A DNA stretch of 45,086 nt from a virus: positions 1-45,086 of the IMG/VR virus record IMGVR_UViG_3300033151_000103, one strand, 5' to 3'. Both the position numbers and the translations under genes were made by a program. The notes beneath the pieces were generated by a model. It saw nothing but the letters and a program-made list of their open reading frames with translations. It was not told the origin of the DNA and did not search any database. This document shows positions 17,150 to 25,506 of the stretch, one piece after another. Position 1 is the stretch's first letter, and every line of letters starts with the position of its first letter.

Positions 17150-18439
17150 TTACCAACTAAGTTTAACATAACCATCTCCACCTTTTCCAGAAGGACCTGT
17201 GTTTGTGCCTGTAGCATCCATGCCCCCACCTCCAGAGCCTTTTGATCCAGGCCCAGGCTCTAAGTTTCCAGAAGCTTTACTGTCTCCTCCAGAGGCAAAA
17301 GGACTTGCTTGGCCTCCCCAACTTCCTCCACCTATTCCATTGAAATAAGTATTGGCTTCACAAGGACTAGGAACTGCCTCTCCATGACCATGAAAGCCTC
17401 CATTAGCTCCTGGAGCTCCTCCTGGTGCAGAAGTGCTTCCAAGTAAACTAGCTCCTCCAGCATTACCAACTAAGGTTGTAACACCCACTCCTCCAGCACC
17501 CACTGTGATATTGAGGACGTCTTCAGGTACAACTGTGAGAGTTTCCTGCACAAGTTGTCCACTGTAACCACCTCCACCCTGAGTAAGTTCTCCAAAGGAA
17601 ATTGAGTTACCACTTCCTCCAGCTCCAACTATACAAGCATTTATACTAGTGATGCCAGCAGGCACTGTGAATGAGTGGTCTCCTGGGATAGCAAATATTG
17701 CTTCAGTGCCTGAGACTGTGGTGGACCACACCTGAGTACCACTAACAAATAGTTGCTGTATATTGTAGCCTAACATAACCATATTATGGCCATCAGTAAG
17801 AATTAACTCTCCATTTAGATAAAAGTCATTAGTATCTGGTAGTGGGTCATCCCATCTAATGTCTAGATACCCATCACCACCTTTACCAGAATAAATGTTT
17901 GCAGGAGCGTTGGAGTATCTAGCTCCACCCCCTCCGCCTACGCCAGCATCTGTTGGACATAGGTCAGCACCAGCTCCATAAGTAGCACAGCCTCCAGGTT
18001 CTTTTCCACTTGACTGGCCTCCCCAACCTCCAATCATTGTTCCCTCAAATATGGGATAAGCTCTTCCATTGGTTGATGTTCCTGCACACGTTGTTACAGC
18101 TTCTCCATCACCAGTGAATCCAGTGTTAACTCCTCCGATGGCAGTTCTTGTAGCAAAGGAACTATTAGTACCCACGTTTCCTGATACATATGAGGGAGCA
18201 GAACCTGGGTCAGTTACAGCTGCACCTCCCAATCCAATCACTACTGGCATGACAGCTAAGGGTGTTACTGGTACGCTAGGGTCACTGATTACTTCTCCAG
18301 CGTGACCTCCCAAAGGAGTTCCACCTCCATAAACTGAAACGTCTCCTGCAGAGCCTCCAGCAATAAGGCAGATACTAACGTTAGAGACACCTTCAGGTAC
18401 AGTGAAGTCACCTGAGGTTGTAAATATAGCTTGACCCAT
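17150..18439 (-). CDS. Glycine-rich adhesin (fibre tip) with two related domains
   Basis: 429 residues with very high Gly content in runs (GGWGGQSSG; GVGGGGGARY; GGIGGGSWGGQ; GSGGGGMDATG). Two halves share a start pattern, FTVPEGVSNVSICLIAGGSAG (~12-32) and FTVPAGITSINACIVGAGGSG (~253-273), and a similar end (GKGGDGYxxxxW). They are an internal duplication. A short linker with beta strands (residues ~205-245) separates them. Glycine-rich motifs of this kind form polyglycine-helix sandwiches in phage adhesins, so receptor binding is likely. ATG 18439 follows AAAGGATTACT. Confidence 0.72.
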   Translation of the reverse strand: MGQAIFTTSGDFTVPEGVSNVSICLIAGGSAGDVSVYGGGTPLGGHAGEVISDPSVPVTPLAVMPVVIGLGGAAVTDPGSAPSYVSGNVGTNSSFATRTAIGGVNTGFTGDGEAVTTCAGTSTNGRAYPIFEGTMIGGWGGQSSGKEPGGCATYGAGADLCPTDAGVGGGGGARYSNAPANIYSGKGGDGYLDIRWDDPLPDTNDFYLNGELILTDGHNMVMLGYNIQQLFVSGTQVWSTTVSGTEAIFAIPGDHSFTVPAGITSINACIVGAGGSGNSISFGELTQGGGGYSGQLVQETLTVVPEDVLNITVGAGGVGVTTLVGNAGGASLLGSTSAPGGAPGANGGFHGHGEAVPSPCEANTYFNGIGGGSWGGQASPFASGGDSKASGNLEPGPGSKGSGGGGMDATGTNTGPSGKGGDGYVKLSW

Positions 18440-18489
18440 AGTAATCCTTTATAGATATGATAAGACACACTAATGTGTGTCCTACATAC

Positions 18490-18906
18490 TTACGAAGTAT
18501 AACAACCCTTTTGGGTTTCTAGCTCTGAGTAGTCAACGACAAACTCTAGCCAACCTTCTGTTCCAACGTTGCCAGCAACGATCTCACAGACGATCTTTTC
18601 ACCTGTTGGGAAGTAAGCTTCCACAGGTAACAGTTGGTCGTTACCTTTTGAGATGTTGTCAACAAGAACAACACCTGACATAAACTCTGTTGGGTTAGCT
18701 TCTGTACCAATGTTAACTGTGATGTCTCCATCCCAACCAACAGCGATAGCATGAAAGCTTTCCAAGACAGCACCTACTGGAATTGCTCCAATAGTATGAA
18801 TACCTGCAGGTAAAAGATCTGAACCTGGCATAGTACGTTGAAGCCCACAAGCAGAACCATAACGGCATCTCTGCTCGTTATTTTCTAACTGTTTTGAGTA
18901 ATCCAT
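18490..18906 (-). CDS. Structural protein, paralogue 3 of a tandem set, 138 aa
   Basis: Start ATG 18906 (MDYSKQLENNEQRCRYG) is fixed by a strong TAAGGAGGC upstream. It resembles the next two genes: N-terminal LxxNEQRCRYG-type motif, a beta-rich middle, and the same C-terminal pattern (EFVVDYSELETQKGCYTS). Four cysteines make it differ from its sisters. Probable role: capsid decoration or minor head protein encoded after the major capsid gene. The identity of the family is not known to me. Confidence 0.65.
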   Translation of the reverse strand: MDYSKQLENNEQRCRYGSACGLQRTMPGSDLLPAGIHTIGAIPVGAVLESFHAIAVGWDGDITVNIGTEANPTEFMSGVVLVDNISKGNDQLLPVEAYFPTGEKIVCEIVAGNVGTEGWLEFVVDYSELETQKGCYTS

Positions 18907-18916
18907 TATAGCCTCC

Positions 18917-19366
18917 TTAAGCCGAGTAGACGCCAGCGCGAACTGGTGCCTCTGTGTATTCAACTACTAGGTAAACCTTACCAAGTGTTGAGTCGATTGC
19001 CGCTTGATTAGCAGTGATACCCATTGGCGTCTTACCTTCAGTACGGCCTGAGCCAGTTACAGGAAGAGCAATAGTTTCATCCACAGCAGTCAAGTCAAGA
19101 TCATCAAGGATGAGATCTCCCATTGCCTGGCTTGTTTCAAAGCCCCAATCAATAGTTGCACCTGCGGCAAATGCCTCAGCTACTACGGCATAGAAACGTA
19201 CAGTGTATGCACCACCTGGTACTTGAGCCGTACGCATGAAGTCACCCACTGCAAAGGCAACGCCATCAAAGGCACCTTCTGCTTTAAGTGTTTCAGACGT
19301 AATGGCTGCAATAGTAGCAAACTTAGAACGCTTTTCATCATTACGAAGTTGTCTTAAATAATCCAT
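18917..19366 (-). CDS. Structural protein, paralogue 2 of a tandem set, 149 aa
   Basis: Start ATG 19366 (MDYLRQLRNDEKRSKFA) is fixed by TTAAGGAGGACG upstream, not the longer frame from 19420. The C-terminus YLVVEYTEAPVRAGVYSA aligns by eye with VVDYSELETQKGCYTS and LLIDYVQMDAEPGKHS in the flanking genes. It is beta-rich and slightly acidic, with no cysteine. As one of three tandem copies after the capsid gene, it is likely a decoration or vertex protein. Confidence 0.65.
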   Translation of the reverse strand: MDYLRQLRNDEKRSKFATIAAITSETLKAEGAFDGVAFAVGDFMRTAQVPGGAYTVRFYAVVAEAFAAGATIDWGFETSQAMGDLILDDLDLTAVDETIALPVTGSGRTEGKTPMGITANQAAIDSTLGKVYLVVEYTEAPVRAGVYSA

Positions 19367-19376
19367 AGCGTCCTCC

Positions 19377-19844
19377 TTAAGAATGCTTACCAGGTTCAGC
19401 ATCCATCTGAACATAGTCAATTAGAAGAGCAAGCTCTCCAACAGTAGAACCGTCTGTATCAACAGTTGCTTTCCACTCACTCTTCGTAGCACGATAGAAT
19501 GGAGCTTGTTTACCTGCAATGTCATCTGGAGCAGTTAAAGTAGATTCCTCTACTTCACCTTGCACACTAATGTCAGAGCCTGTAAGCCAATCTTCAGTCA
19601 CACCGTTCTGCGTGTCTGTGACAGTAACAGAAGGCAAAGGACCATCAAAGGCAACCTTAGTAACTAAGGCAACCTTTGTGATTGATACATTTCCCTCAAT
19701 GAAACCAACAGTGTGAGTACCATCTTCTAGTACGTTCCCACCAGGTAGTTCCATCTGTAACTGCATAACAGCCGAGGTAGGGCATCTCTTAGAGAGTACC
19801 TTGTCCTCGTTGTTAGCAGTCAAATCAAAATTGATTTGTGGCAT
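19377..19844 (-). CDS. Structural protein, paralogue 1 of a tandem set, 155 aa
   Basis: First gene after the major capsid protein. It begins MPQINFDLTANNEDKVLSKRC, where NNEDKVLSKRC parallels the NDEKRSKFA and NNEQRCRYG segments of the two following genes. It ends LLIDYVQMDAEPGKHS. The body is an Ig-like or jelly-roll-type beta pattern. AAGGGGTGATGC precedes ATG 19844. A decoration or minor head role is inferred from position next to the capsid gene. Confidence 0.65.
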   Translation of the reverse strand: MPQINFDLTANNEDKVLSKRCPTSAVMQLQMELPGGNVLEDGTHTVGFIEGNVSITKVALVTKVAFDGPLPSVTVTDTQNGVTEDWLTGSDISVQGEVEESTLTAPDDIAGKQAPFYRATKSEWKATVDTDGSTVGELALLIDYVQMDAEPGKHS

Positions 19845-19854
19845 GCATCACCCC

Positions 19855-21018
19855 TTATGCGTTTACTTTGTTCCAGACGTCGACTGCAATAACTCCGTAG
19901 TCAATACCTGCAACCTTAGCATCAAGATAATCAACATCTTCTGCTACAAGTTTCGTCTTCTGAACACCTACCCAAGACACAACAGCTGACTCAGAGTCAA
20001 TGCCGAAATCTTGAGATGACTGCCAACGATACTCAGGTGACTTTCCGATACCTAGTTGCAATGCACCAGCACCTAATAGAAGTCCACGAGAAGCGATTGT
20101 TGTTCCAGCGCCGCTGTAACCTTCTTCACCATAGTACAAGCCTGCAGAGTCAACAAGACGAAGACCTGAGATCTCACACTTAGTTTTTGCCGGTGTACGA
20201 GCACTTGATTTACCAAAGAAGCGAGGTGTTTCAACTAGTAGCAATGTACCAATCTTTCCAAGCTGACCTTTGATAAGCATGTTGTCCGAACCACGTACAT
20301 CAGCTGAACTCATGTTAGCCTGTAAAGGACCATCTTGAATTAGTTGACGTTTCATAGTTGGGTCAATAGCAAACAACCAAACTGGATCACCTTCAGTACC
20401 TTGATATGGATCAAGAGGACGACGTTTGTCACCTACTGAGAAACCTTCACCTGTACGTACAATCTCTTCCATGTCCCAAAGGAAATCATAAGAAAGTTTG
20501 TCGTCTGCTTCAGTCATTGCACCAATAGTTGCTACACCTGAAGGACGGATGATGTGTGTGTTACCAATAGAGTTTAGACGACCTTGTGCCGCATCAAACA
20601 ACCACTGATCTTTGTTACGCTGCCATAGGTCAGAAAGTTTAACACGTGAATCTTGGTGCATTGAAAGTTCAAGGTCACCAATATTTACTGCATCATACTC
20701 ATCACCATTGTCAACTGCATAACGTACACGCTTAACAATAAGTTTGTCTGAGAATTTCTTCTTAGCTTCACCCTTACCATATGCTTGCTCTTTGTCTTCA
20801 AAACCTTCACCTGATAGGTTACCAGAGTAGTCAAAGATAACTGTGTGACCATTACCCGCACCAAAGTCGTTCACCTGATAAACAATAGCTTCTTTTGAAG
20901 ATCCTGTTAGTGGTGCCCACCATGATTTTGATTTGCCTTGTACCATACCTTCGAGCATCCAACCTTTACGGATGAGTTCTGAATTTAACTGTACAACGCC
21001 AGTAGCATTTCCTGCCAT
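19855..21018 (-). CDS. Major capsid protein
   Basis: 387 residues following a scaffold gene, as expected. It contains features of the N4-gp56/DUF4043-like HK97-fold group: LIRKGWMLEGMVQGKSKSWW near the N-terminus, KKKFSDKLIVKRVRYAVDNG, a helix region SRVKLSDLWQRNKDQWLFDA, WLFAIDPTMKRQLIQ, LLLGAGALQLGIGKSPEYRW and the C-terminal GIDYGVIAVDVWNKVNA. AAAGGAACAAATT precedes ATG 21018. It would form the icosahedral shell. The assignment is by eye but strongly supported by the gene order scaffold then capsid. Confidence 0.85.
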   Translation of the reverse strand: MAGNATGVVQLNSELIRKGWMLEGMVQGKSKSWWAPLTGSSKEAIVYQVNDFGAGNGHTVIFDYSGNLSGEGFEDKEQAYGKGEAKKKFSDKLIVKRVRYAVDNGDEYDAVNIGDLELSMHQDSRVKLSDLWQRNKDQWLFDAAQGRLNSIGNTHIIRPSGVATIGAMTEADDKLSYDFLWDMEEIVRTGEGFSVGDKRRPLDPYQGTEGDPVWLFAIDPTMKRQLIQDGPLQANMSSADVRGSDNMLIKGQLGKIGTLLLVETPRFFGKSSARTPAKTKCEISGLRLVDSAGLYYGEEGYSGAGTTIASRGLLLGAGALQLGIGKSPEYRWQSSQDFGIDSESAVVSWVGVQKTKLVAEDVDYLDAKVAGIDYGVIAVDVWNKVNA

Positions 21019-21034
21019 AATTTGTTCCTTTACT

Positions 21035-21751
21035 TTACAGAGTTACTTTAGAGTAATCTGTTTTGCCAGCACGTTCTGCAGCACCTTTACCTGGGGTTTG
21101 ACTTCCAGGTTGATGGCTGAGATTATGCTCCTCAGTGTTACCAGGTGTTACCACCTTTTTGCCTGTTGATAAGTACTCAGCAACTTTTACAAGGTACTCT
21201 TCATACGTGTCCTTACCAGCGTTTAGATCATTCATGAAACGAGGTGGCACATCATTTACTAACACATCATCAGTGAGTGACAATTCAGGATTAGCGGTTC
21301 TGAAATTAGCCAAGACTTCTGTTCTAGTGGTTGCAGTGAAAGACGTTCCAGCATCTGTACGAGCTTTGTCAGTAAGTTCCTTCAAAGTTTCTGTTTGCTT
21401 TTCATCAGCTTCGCTTTCTAAGCGGTTCAATGTCTGGCGATACTTCTCCGGGTCCTTAAATTTAAGGTCGTTTAATGCTGTTGCCTCTTCTTCAGTGAGT
21501 GTAACCTTAGAAGTGATTTGTTTTGTAAGAACACCATTAACAGCATCTGCTTCTGCTAATTTGTGTTCAGCTACACCCAATGCAGACTGTGCATCTCGTT
21601 GGCGCTTCTCTGAACGGATAACATGCTTTTGCCAATCTGGCATATCCTCCGGCAATTGAAGCTTGCCTTTATCGTCTAAGTTGTTTACGTGTTTACTAAC
21701 CAACTCAGCGATGTCATCTGAATTGGAGGCATTTTTTGTCTGGTCTCCCAT
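21035..21751 (-). CDS. Capsid scaffolding protein
   Basis: 238 residues, highly charged and helical, with coiled-coil character in the middle (SEKRQRDAQSALGVAEHKLAEA; LNRLESEADEKQTETLKELT) and an unstructured Ser/Gly/Pro C-terminus with a basic tail ending KTDYSKVTL. This is the standard make-up of a scaffold that organises and then leaves the procapsid. ATG 21751 (MGDQTK) is chosen over a longer frame from 21835 because AAGGAGTCCATT precedes it and the extra sequence would run into promoter DNA. It heads a transcript from the TTAAGG promoter just upstream. Confidence 0.8.
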   Translation of the reverse strand: MGDQTKNASNSDDIAELVSKHVNNLDDKGKLQLPEDMPDWQKHVIRSEKRQRDAQSALGVAEHKLAEADAVNGVLTKQITSKVTLTEEEATALNDLKFKDPEKYRQTLNRLESEADEKQTETLKELTDKARTDAGTSFTATTRTEVLANFRTANPELSLTDDVLVNDVPPRFMNDLNAGKDTYEEYLVKVAEYLSTGKKVVTPGNTEEHNLSHQPGSQTPGKGAAERAGKTDYSKVTL

Positions 21752-21784
21752 AATGGACTCCTTAATTTGTTTTGGATCATATTC

Positions 21785-21816
21785 ATTATAACATTTTAAC
21801 CTTAAAGGAACCTTAA
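21785..21816 (-). promoter_or_regulatory. TTAAGG-box promoter for scaffold/capsid genes
   Basis: Minus strand: TTAAGG (21816-21811), TTAAGG (21805-21800), 9 bp, TATAAT (21790-21785) with TG one base upstream. 11-bp box period. It overlaps the stop codon region of the upstream lipoprotein gene, and transcription would start about 27 nt before the scaffold ATG. Confidence 0.8.
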
Positions 21817-21998
21817 TCTCTACGTGGGATCTCAATGAACTGCATATCCTTTTTTAGCTCTGCTTCAATAGTACAGTCCTGACATACATAACCCTCTGCT
21901 GTACTGATTGTACAACTGGGGCAACTAATGGTTGCTTTGTTTGCACACCCTGTGAACATAACCGCCGTGAGGGCAGCTGCTAGTAATATCTTCTTCAT
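21813..21998 (-). CDS. Cysteine-rich small lipoprotein, 61 aa
   Basis: N-terminus MKKILLAAALTAVMFTGC is a textbook lipoprotein signal with the lipidated Cys at 18. The mature part has two CxxC motifs (SCPSC and VCQDC) about 10 residues apart, which could bind zinc or form disulfides, followed by a charged tail. It is coupled to the receptor-binding protein stop (TAATG). Placement directly after the receptor-binding gene suggests receptor masking or superinfection exclusion; a spanin-like role is also possible. These roles are inference. Confidence 0.72.
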   Translation of the reverse strand: MKKILLAAALTAVMFTGCANKATISCPSCTISTAEGYVCQDCTIEAELKKDMQFIEIPRRD

Positions 21999-24673
21999 TA
22001 TACTTTCTCCAATTTAATGTTTGTAACTCTTAATGGAGTTGTGCCTGCTGTAGTGACACCTACACCAATAGACCGTGCAGCACCATCACCAACGAAGCTA
22101 TGTGCACCAGTCGTAATGTCTACACCACTATCTACATCATTGACCACAAAGCTGACTACAGCATCACCCTCTAACTGTTGAGCACTAATCTCATAGGTAG
22201 CACCTGCTTCAAGAGTGAAGTTCTGATACAGTAGCTCATTAAGTATAGTGCCAGGATTATCTGCTGAGTTATCACCTGCAGTCCATGAGGTAGCTTCTAG
22301 CCAACCAGTTAGCCCATTCTCAAACCCACCATTTACAAACAGTCCACCATTGAAGTGAGGAGTTGGAACCAAATCTTTATTCCTATTCCAAAACTCTTGC
22401 CACTCTACTTCAGTCAACTTACCAGCAGTTAGAATACCCTCACCGATGTAGCCAGTAAACGAATTTCCTACTGCATCATTACCAAATATAACCTGAGCTG
22501 TTGCACCATCAAACACAATAGGAACTGGGATAGGCAACACCGCACCATCAACTGCAACTCCTATTTCTGAAGTAATATGGTCATAGACGATACCCATAGC
22601 ATGAACTGGTAGTGCCTCGTCAAGTGTTATATCTTGAACAAATTTACCAATAGACACATTGATAACATTTCTAGGTGTACCTTCAATCTGAGAAATCCAC
22701 AAGTTGTTAGCTGTATTAGGATAACTTCTAGCTATATTTTGTGCAACACCCACACTAGCATAGTCAGGTAACGTAAATGCCATGAACATACTAAAGTCAG
22801 CCAACGTACCATCCAATGCAACACCAGTTTCTATTCTTTGCTCAGTACCATCGAACCGTACAAGTGTGTTCTCAACTACATTAGTGATACGACCACTTGG
22901 GTCTTTCATAACTCTAAGGTCATTGGTGCCATATCGTTGGTTGTTGAGTCGTTGTGAAGCTTGGAAGTTAGTTATTTGGACTGCCCCAAACACTTCTTTT
23001 AAAGTCAATGTATCCTTTCTAATCTTCATCGTAGTTGGTGTGACTGTAGCATACAAATGCAATATGACTCCATCTACAACAGACTTAAACATTCTATCAA
23101 ACTGCCCATTACCTGATTTGGCGTAGGAGCCATCGTTGAATGGTTCACGAACTCTAATACCTCCTTCAACATATTCCTCAACTAGGAAGTCGAGATATAA
23201 TACTTGCCCAACACTAAATGACTGACTTACATTACTCACCGCATTGCCTAGATTAGCCCCGCCTAATATGAAATGTGTTGCGTCCTCAGTTACGTTTGCT
23301 GATAGGTTCCAGTTGTCTGCCTCTACATCAATCAACTCAGCACCCAAAGGTACCAACCAATCTTGCAGATACTCACCCTTGCCCTCAGTCATAGGAAACC
23401 AGTTGTGTACATTAGCAATACTAAAGCTAATATTCACATCCTCAGTATTAGTAACCATCATATTCGTGAAAGCATTTGGATTAGCTTGCATGTAGTCACG
23501 GTCTGCTTGTGTAACTGGAACGTCAGTAGTGAAGTAGTTCTGTGATGGTACAGATAGGCTGTAGGTGGTTGCTAGTGGTAGGACTTTATTGATTGTCATG
23601 TTATCGACATGTATAGACCCACCAGTAGAAATTGCAACTATTGATACAAATATTTCATCGGTTGAATCAGATGTTGTTGTAAAAGTAATTGGTAACGTAC
23701 CTACCACAAATGCTGAATCAGCATAATATACATTATTGCCTAATGATTTGCCAACCCATAAGCCAATCTGTGCAGAATCAAGAAAAGGAATATCAAAATC
23801 AACTTCATAGGTAATACCTGCACCCTCATAAGGAACTACAAACGCTCCTGATATATCCAGGTCAGTTGGAGAATTAATCTTCATTACCCCATCTGCAACT
23901 ACAACATCAACATCATTGGTTCTTGACATATACACATCGTCCCAAACATCACAGTTGCCTCTACCATTAAGCAAATCTTCACTTGGAATAGTCTCCAACG
24001 AACCATCTGCATGAGTGAACGTAGCGTAAGAGTTGTCTGTGGTGATAGGTTGGATGGACAGTGCCTCTAGGTTGACGATATCACCAATCTGAGGAAGTGC
24101 TCCGTTGTTGTACGCACAATAGAATCTAAAATCAACATAGTCCTCAACTGCTGTGAACGTTAGCGTGTGAATACCAGTTGATTTAAATAGGCTATCTTCA
24201 ACATTGAGAAGCTCAACTCCGTCTGCCCATATTCTAAACCCTAATGAGTCAGGTCTAGTGAGGTCTAAGACATTAATACTGAACACTTTCGTCTCACCTG
24301 CCGACATAGACACTGGCTCTGACTGTAAGCTAGGCGATACGTCTATTACCGTACATTCAAGAACGTCAACATTTACAACAACGTCAAAACCTGCATTAGG
24401 TACTGTACCGTTAGGGAAGCTAACTATTTCCTCTGCACCCAACTGATGTATAATTGGCATAGGTGCAGGTGACGTTGGTGACAGTGCTACAATGTTAGAA
24501 GCATGAACAGCTCCATCATAGTTAGGAGTCACAGTATCTTGGTCAACAATGACGTTGCCAGTCTCACTCACCGCAAAACCATCAGTAGGGTCATAGCTGT
24601 ACCAAATGTATTCACCTGCTAAAATAGGTGGCACAACTGTGAAGCCTTTGCCAAGTAGTCCAAACTTTAACAT
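21998..24673 (-). CDS. Large lectin-like receptor-binding / tail spike protein, 891 aa
   Basis: A largely beta protein with several carbohydrate-binding-type modules. Residues ~600-780 look like a concanavalin A/LamG-like fold (FDGTEQRIETG; FSMFMAFTLPDYASV; GYIGEGILTAG; EWQEFWNR). The C-terminal ~120 residues (FVNGGFENGLTGWLEAT; YQNFTLEAGATYEISAQ) look like a CBM-type jelly roll. A related NVEDSLFKSTG-type jelly-roll stretch lies near residues 100-210. I see no obvious catalytic triad. It would bind surface glycans. It is the second gene of its transcript, 4 bp after the 74-aa gene. Confidence 0.72.
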   Translation of the reverse strand: MLKFGLLGKGFTVVPPILAGEYIWYSYDPTDGFAVSETGNVIVDQDTVTPNYDGAVHASNIVALSPTSPAPMPIIHQLGAEEIVSFPNGTVPNAGFDVVVNVDVLECTVIDVSPSLQSEPVSMSAGETKVFSINVLDLTRPDSLGFRIWADGVELLNVEDSLFKSTGIHTLTFTAVEDYVDFRFYCAYNNGALPQIGDIVNLEALSIQPITTDNSYATFTHADGSLETIPSEDLLNGRGNCDVWDDVYMSRTNDVDVVVADGVMKINSPTDLDISGAFVVPYEGAGITYEVDFDIPFLDSAQIGLWVGKSLGNNVYYADSAFVVGTLPITFTTTSDSTDEIFVSIVAISTGGSIHVDNMTINKVLPLATTYSLSVPSQNYFTTDVPVTQADRDYMQANPNAFTNMMVTNTEDVNISFSIANVHNWFPMTEGKGEYLQDWLVPLGAELIDVEADNWNLSANVTEDATHFILGGANLGNAVSNVSQSFSVGQVLYLDFLVEEYVEGGIRVREPFNDGSYAKSGNGQFDRMFKSVVDGVILHLYATVTPTTMKIRKDTLTLKEVFGAVQITNFQASQRLNNQRYGTNDLRVMKDPSGRITNVVENTLVRFDGTEQRIETGVALDGTLADFSMFMAFTLPDYASVGVAQNIARSYPNTANNLWISQIEGTPRNVINVSIGKFVQDITLDEALPVHAMGIVYDHITSEIGVAVDGAVLPIPVPIVFDGATAQVIFGNDAVGNSFTGYIGEGILTAGKLTEVEWQEFWNRNKDLVPTPHFNGGLFVNGGFENGLTGWLEATSWTAGDNSADNPGTILNELLYQNFTLEAGATYEISAQQLEGDAVVSFVVNDVDSGVDITTGAHSFVGDGAARSIGVGVTTAGTTPLRVTNIKLEKV

Positions 24674-24677
24674 GGAA

Positions 24678-24902
24678 TTACTCGTATGTTACTGTGCCTG
24701 TGACAACAGTAAATGAACCTTCAAAGCCTCTATCGTCTCCTGCAAGCATGTTGTATGTTTCTGGAGTGGGCCAGTTGAGAGTGATTGAAGCATCTGTCTC
24801 ACAATGAATTAAACACTGAGCTCTATAAGTACCCGCGCCTACGTTTACTTTACCTGGAAGCAATACTACTGCTTGCACCAATTCTTGTCTACTTTTAGTC
24901 AT
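24678..24902 (-). CDS. Small virion-associated protein, 74 aa
   Basis: The start is ATG 24902 (MTKSRQELVQAVVLLPG), with GAGGAATTACC upstream, not the longer frame from 24935, which runs through the promoter. The sequence is a small beta domain (QCLIHCETDASITLNWPTPE; SFTVVTGTVTYE). It is the first gene of the minus-strand block, next to the receptor-binding protein gene, so it may be a fibre-attachment or chaperone protein. No family recognised. Confidence 0.62.
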   Translation of the reverse strand: MTKSRQELVQAVVLLPGKVNVGAGTYRAQCLIHCETDASITLNWPTPETYNMLAGDDRGFEGSFTVVTGTVTYE

Positions 24903-24933
24903 GGTAATTCCTCGTGTATATATATTGTATTTC

Positions 24934-24954
24934 ATTATAACATTTTAACCTTAA
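24934..24954 (-). promoter_or_regulatory. TTAAGG-box promoter, leftward arm of divergent pair
   Basis: Minus strand: TTAAGG (24954-24949), 9 bp, TATAAT (24939-24934) with an extended TG. The distal box position holds TTAACC instead of TTAAGG. Faces the structural block, start about 25 nt before ATG 24902. Confidence 0.78.
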
Positions 24955-24965
24955 ATTAAGGTTAA
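24945..24965. promoter_or_regulatory. 21-bp perfect palindrome shared by the divergent promoters
   Basis: Arms TTAACCTTAA and TTAAGGTTAA around a central A. It supplies the proximal TTAAGG box to both the leftward (24934) and rightward (24976) -10 elements. One regulator bound here could control both packaging and structural operons. Confidence 0.75.
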
Positions 24966-24976
24966 ACTGATACAAT
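24956..24976 (+). promoter_or_regulatory. TTAAGG-box promoter, rightward arm, for the terminase genes
   Basis: TTAAGG (24956-24961), exactly 9 bp, TACAAT (24971-24976) with TG one base upstream. A TATAAT at 24976-24981 overlaps but breaks the 9-bp spacing seen elsewhere. Reads into the small terminase gene at 25003. Confidence 0.68.
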
Positions 24977-25002
24977 ATAATAATCAACTAGGAGGTCCCA
25001 TT

Positions 25003-25506
25003 ATGGCCCTGAAAAAAGAAACAAAAGAAGCGATTAAAGCCAAACTATTGCTAGGCGTCCCTCCCCAGGACGTTGCAGAAGAGTTTGGAGTTGCAGTACC
25101 TACTGTCTATGCGATCAATCAAAAGCTCCAAATAGAGCGGGAGAACAAAGCAGTTGAGGACGTATCTAAGGTACCTGCTGAGGTAGTCCACCACATCATT
25201 GACGAAGCAGAGAAGAACCATGCTCCTGCAGAGATAGTTGAGGACCTTAAGAAGGTTGCTGATGGTGCTGCAGGACTGCAGAAGCTATCTGGTGACTTTC
25301 AACGCACTATGGGATTAGTACTTAAGCGCTTTGATGAGAAACTAGCGGACAAAGACATAGCTCTTAAAGACATCAAACTAATTAGTGACACAGTAGCTCA
25401 TGCACATAGTGAAGTGTTCGCACCTGGTACCAACATCCACATTGGCGATAACAACAATGTATCCCAAACTCGCCTAACGGTTTTCAAATCTAAGAATGGT
25501 ATCTAA
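25003..25506 (+). CDS. Terminase small subunit (HTH DNA-binding)
   Basis: 167 residues. The first ~50 form a helix-turn-helix (TKEAIKAKLLLG, then PQDVAEEFGVAVPTVYAINQKL). The middle is a charged oligomerisation helix region, and the C-terminus is a short basic tail. This layout (N-terminal HTH, then oligomerisation) and position directly before the large terminase fit the DNA-recognition subunit of the packaging motor. ATG 25003 has AGGAGG upstream. It could alternatively be described as an HTH regulator, but the terminase neighbour makes the first call more likely. Confidence 0.75.
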   Translation: MALKKETKEAIKAKLLLGVPPQDVAEEFGVAVPTVYAINQKLQIERENKAVEDVSKVPAEVVHHIIDEAEKNHAPAEIVEDLKKVADGAAGLQKLSGDFQRTMGLVLKRFDEKLADKDIALKDIKLISDTVAHAHSEVFAPGTNIHIGDNNNVSQTRLTVFKSKNGI

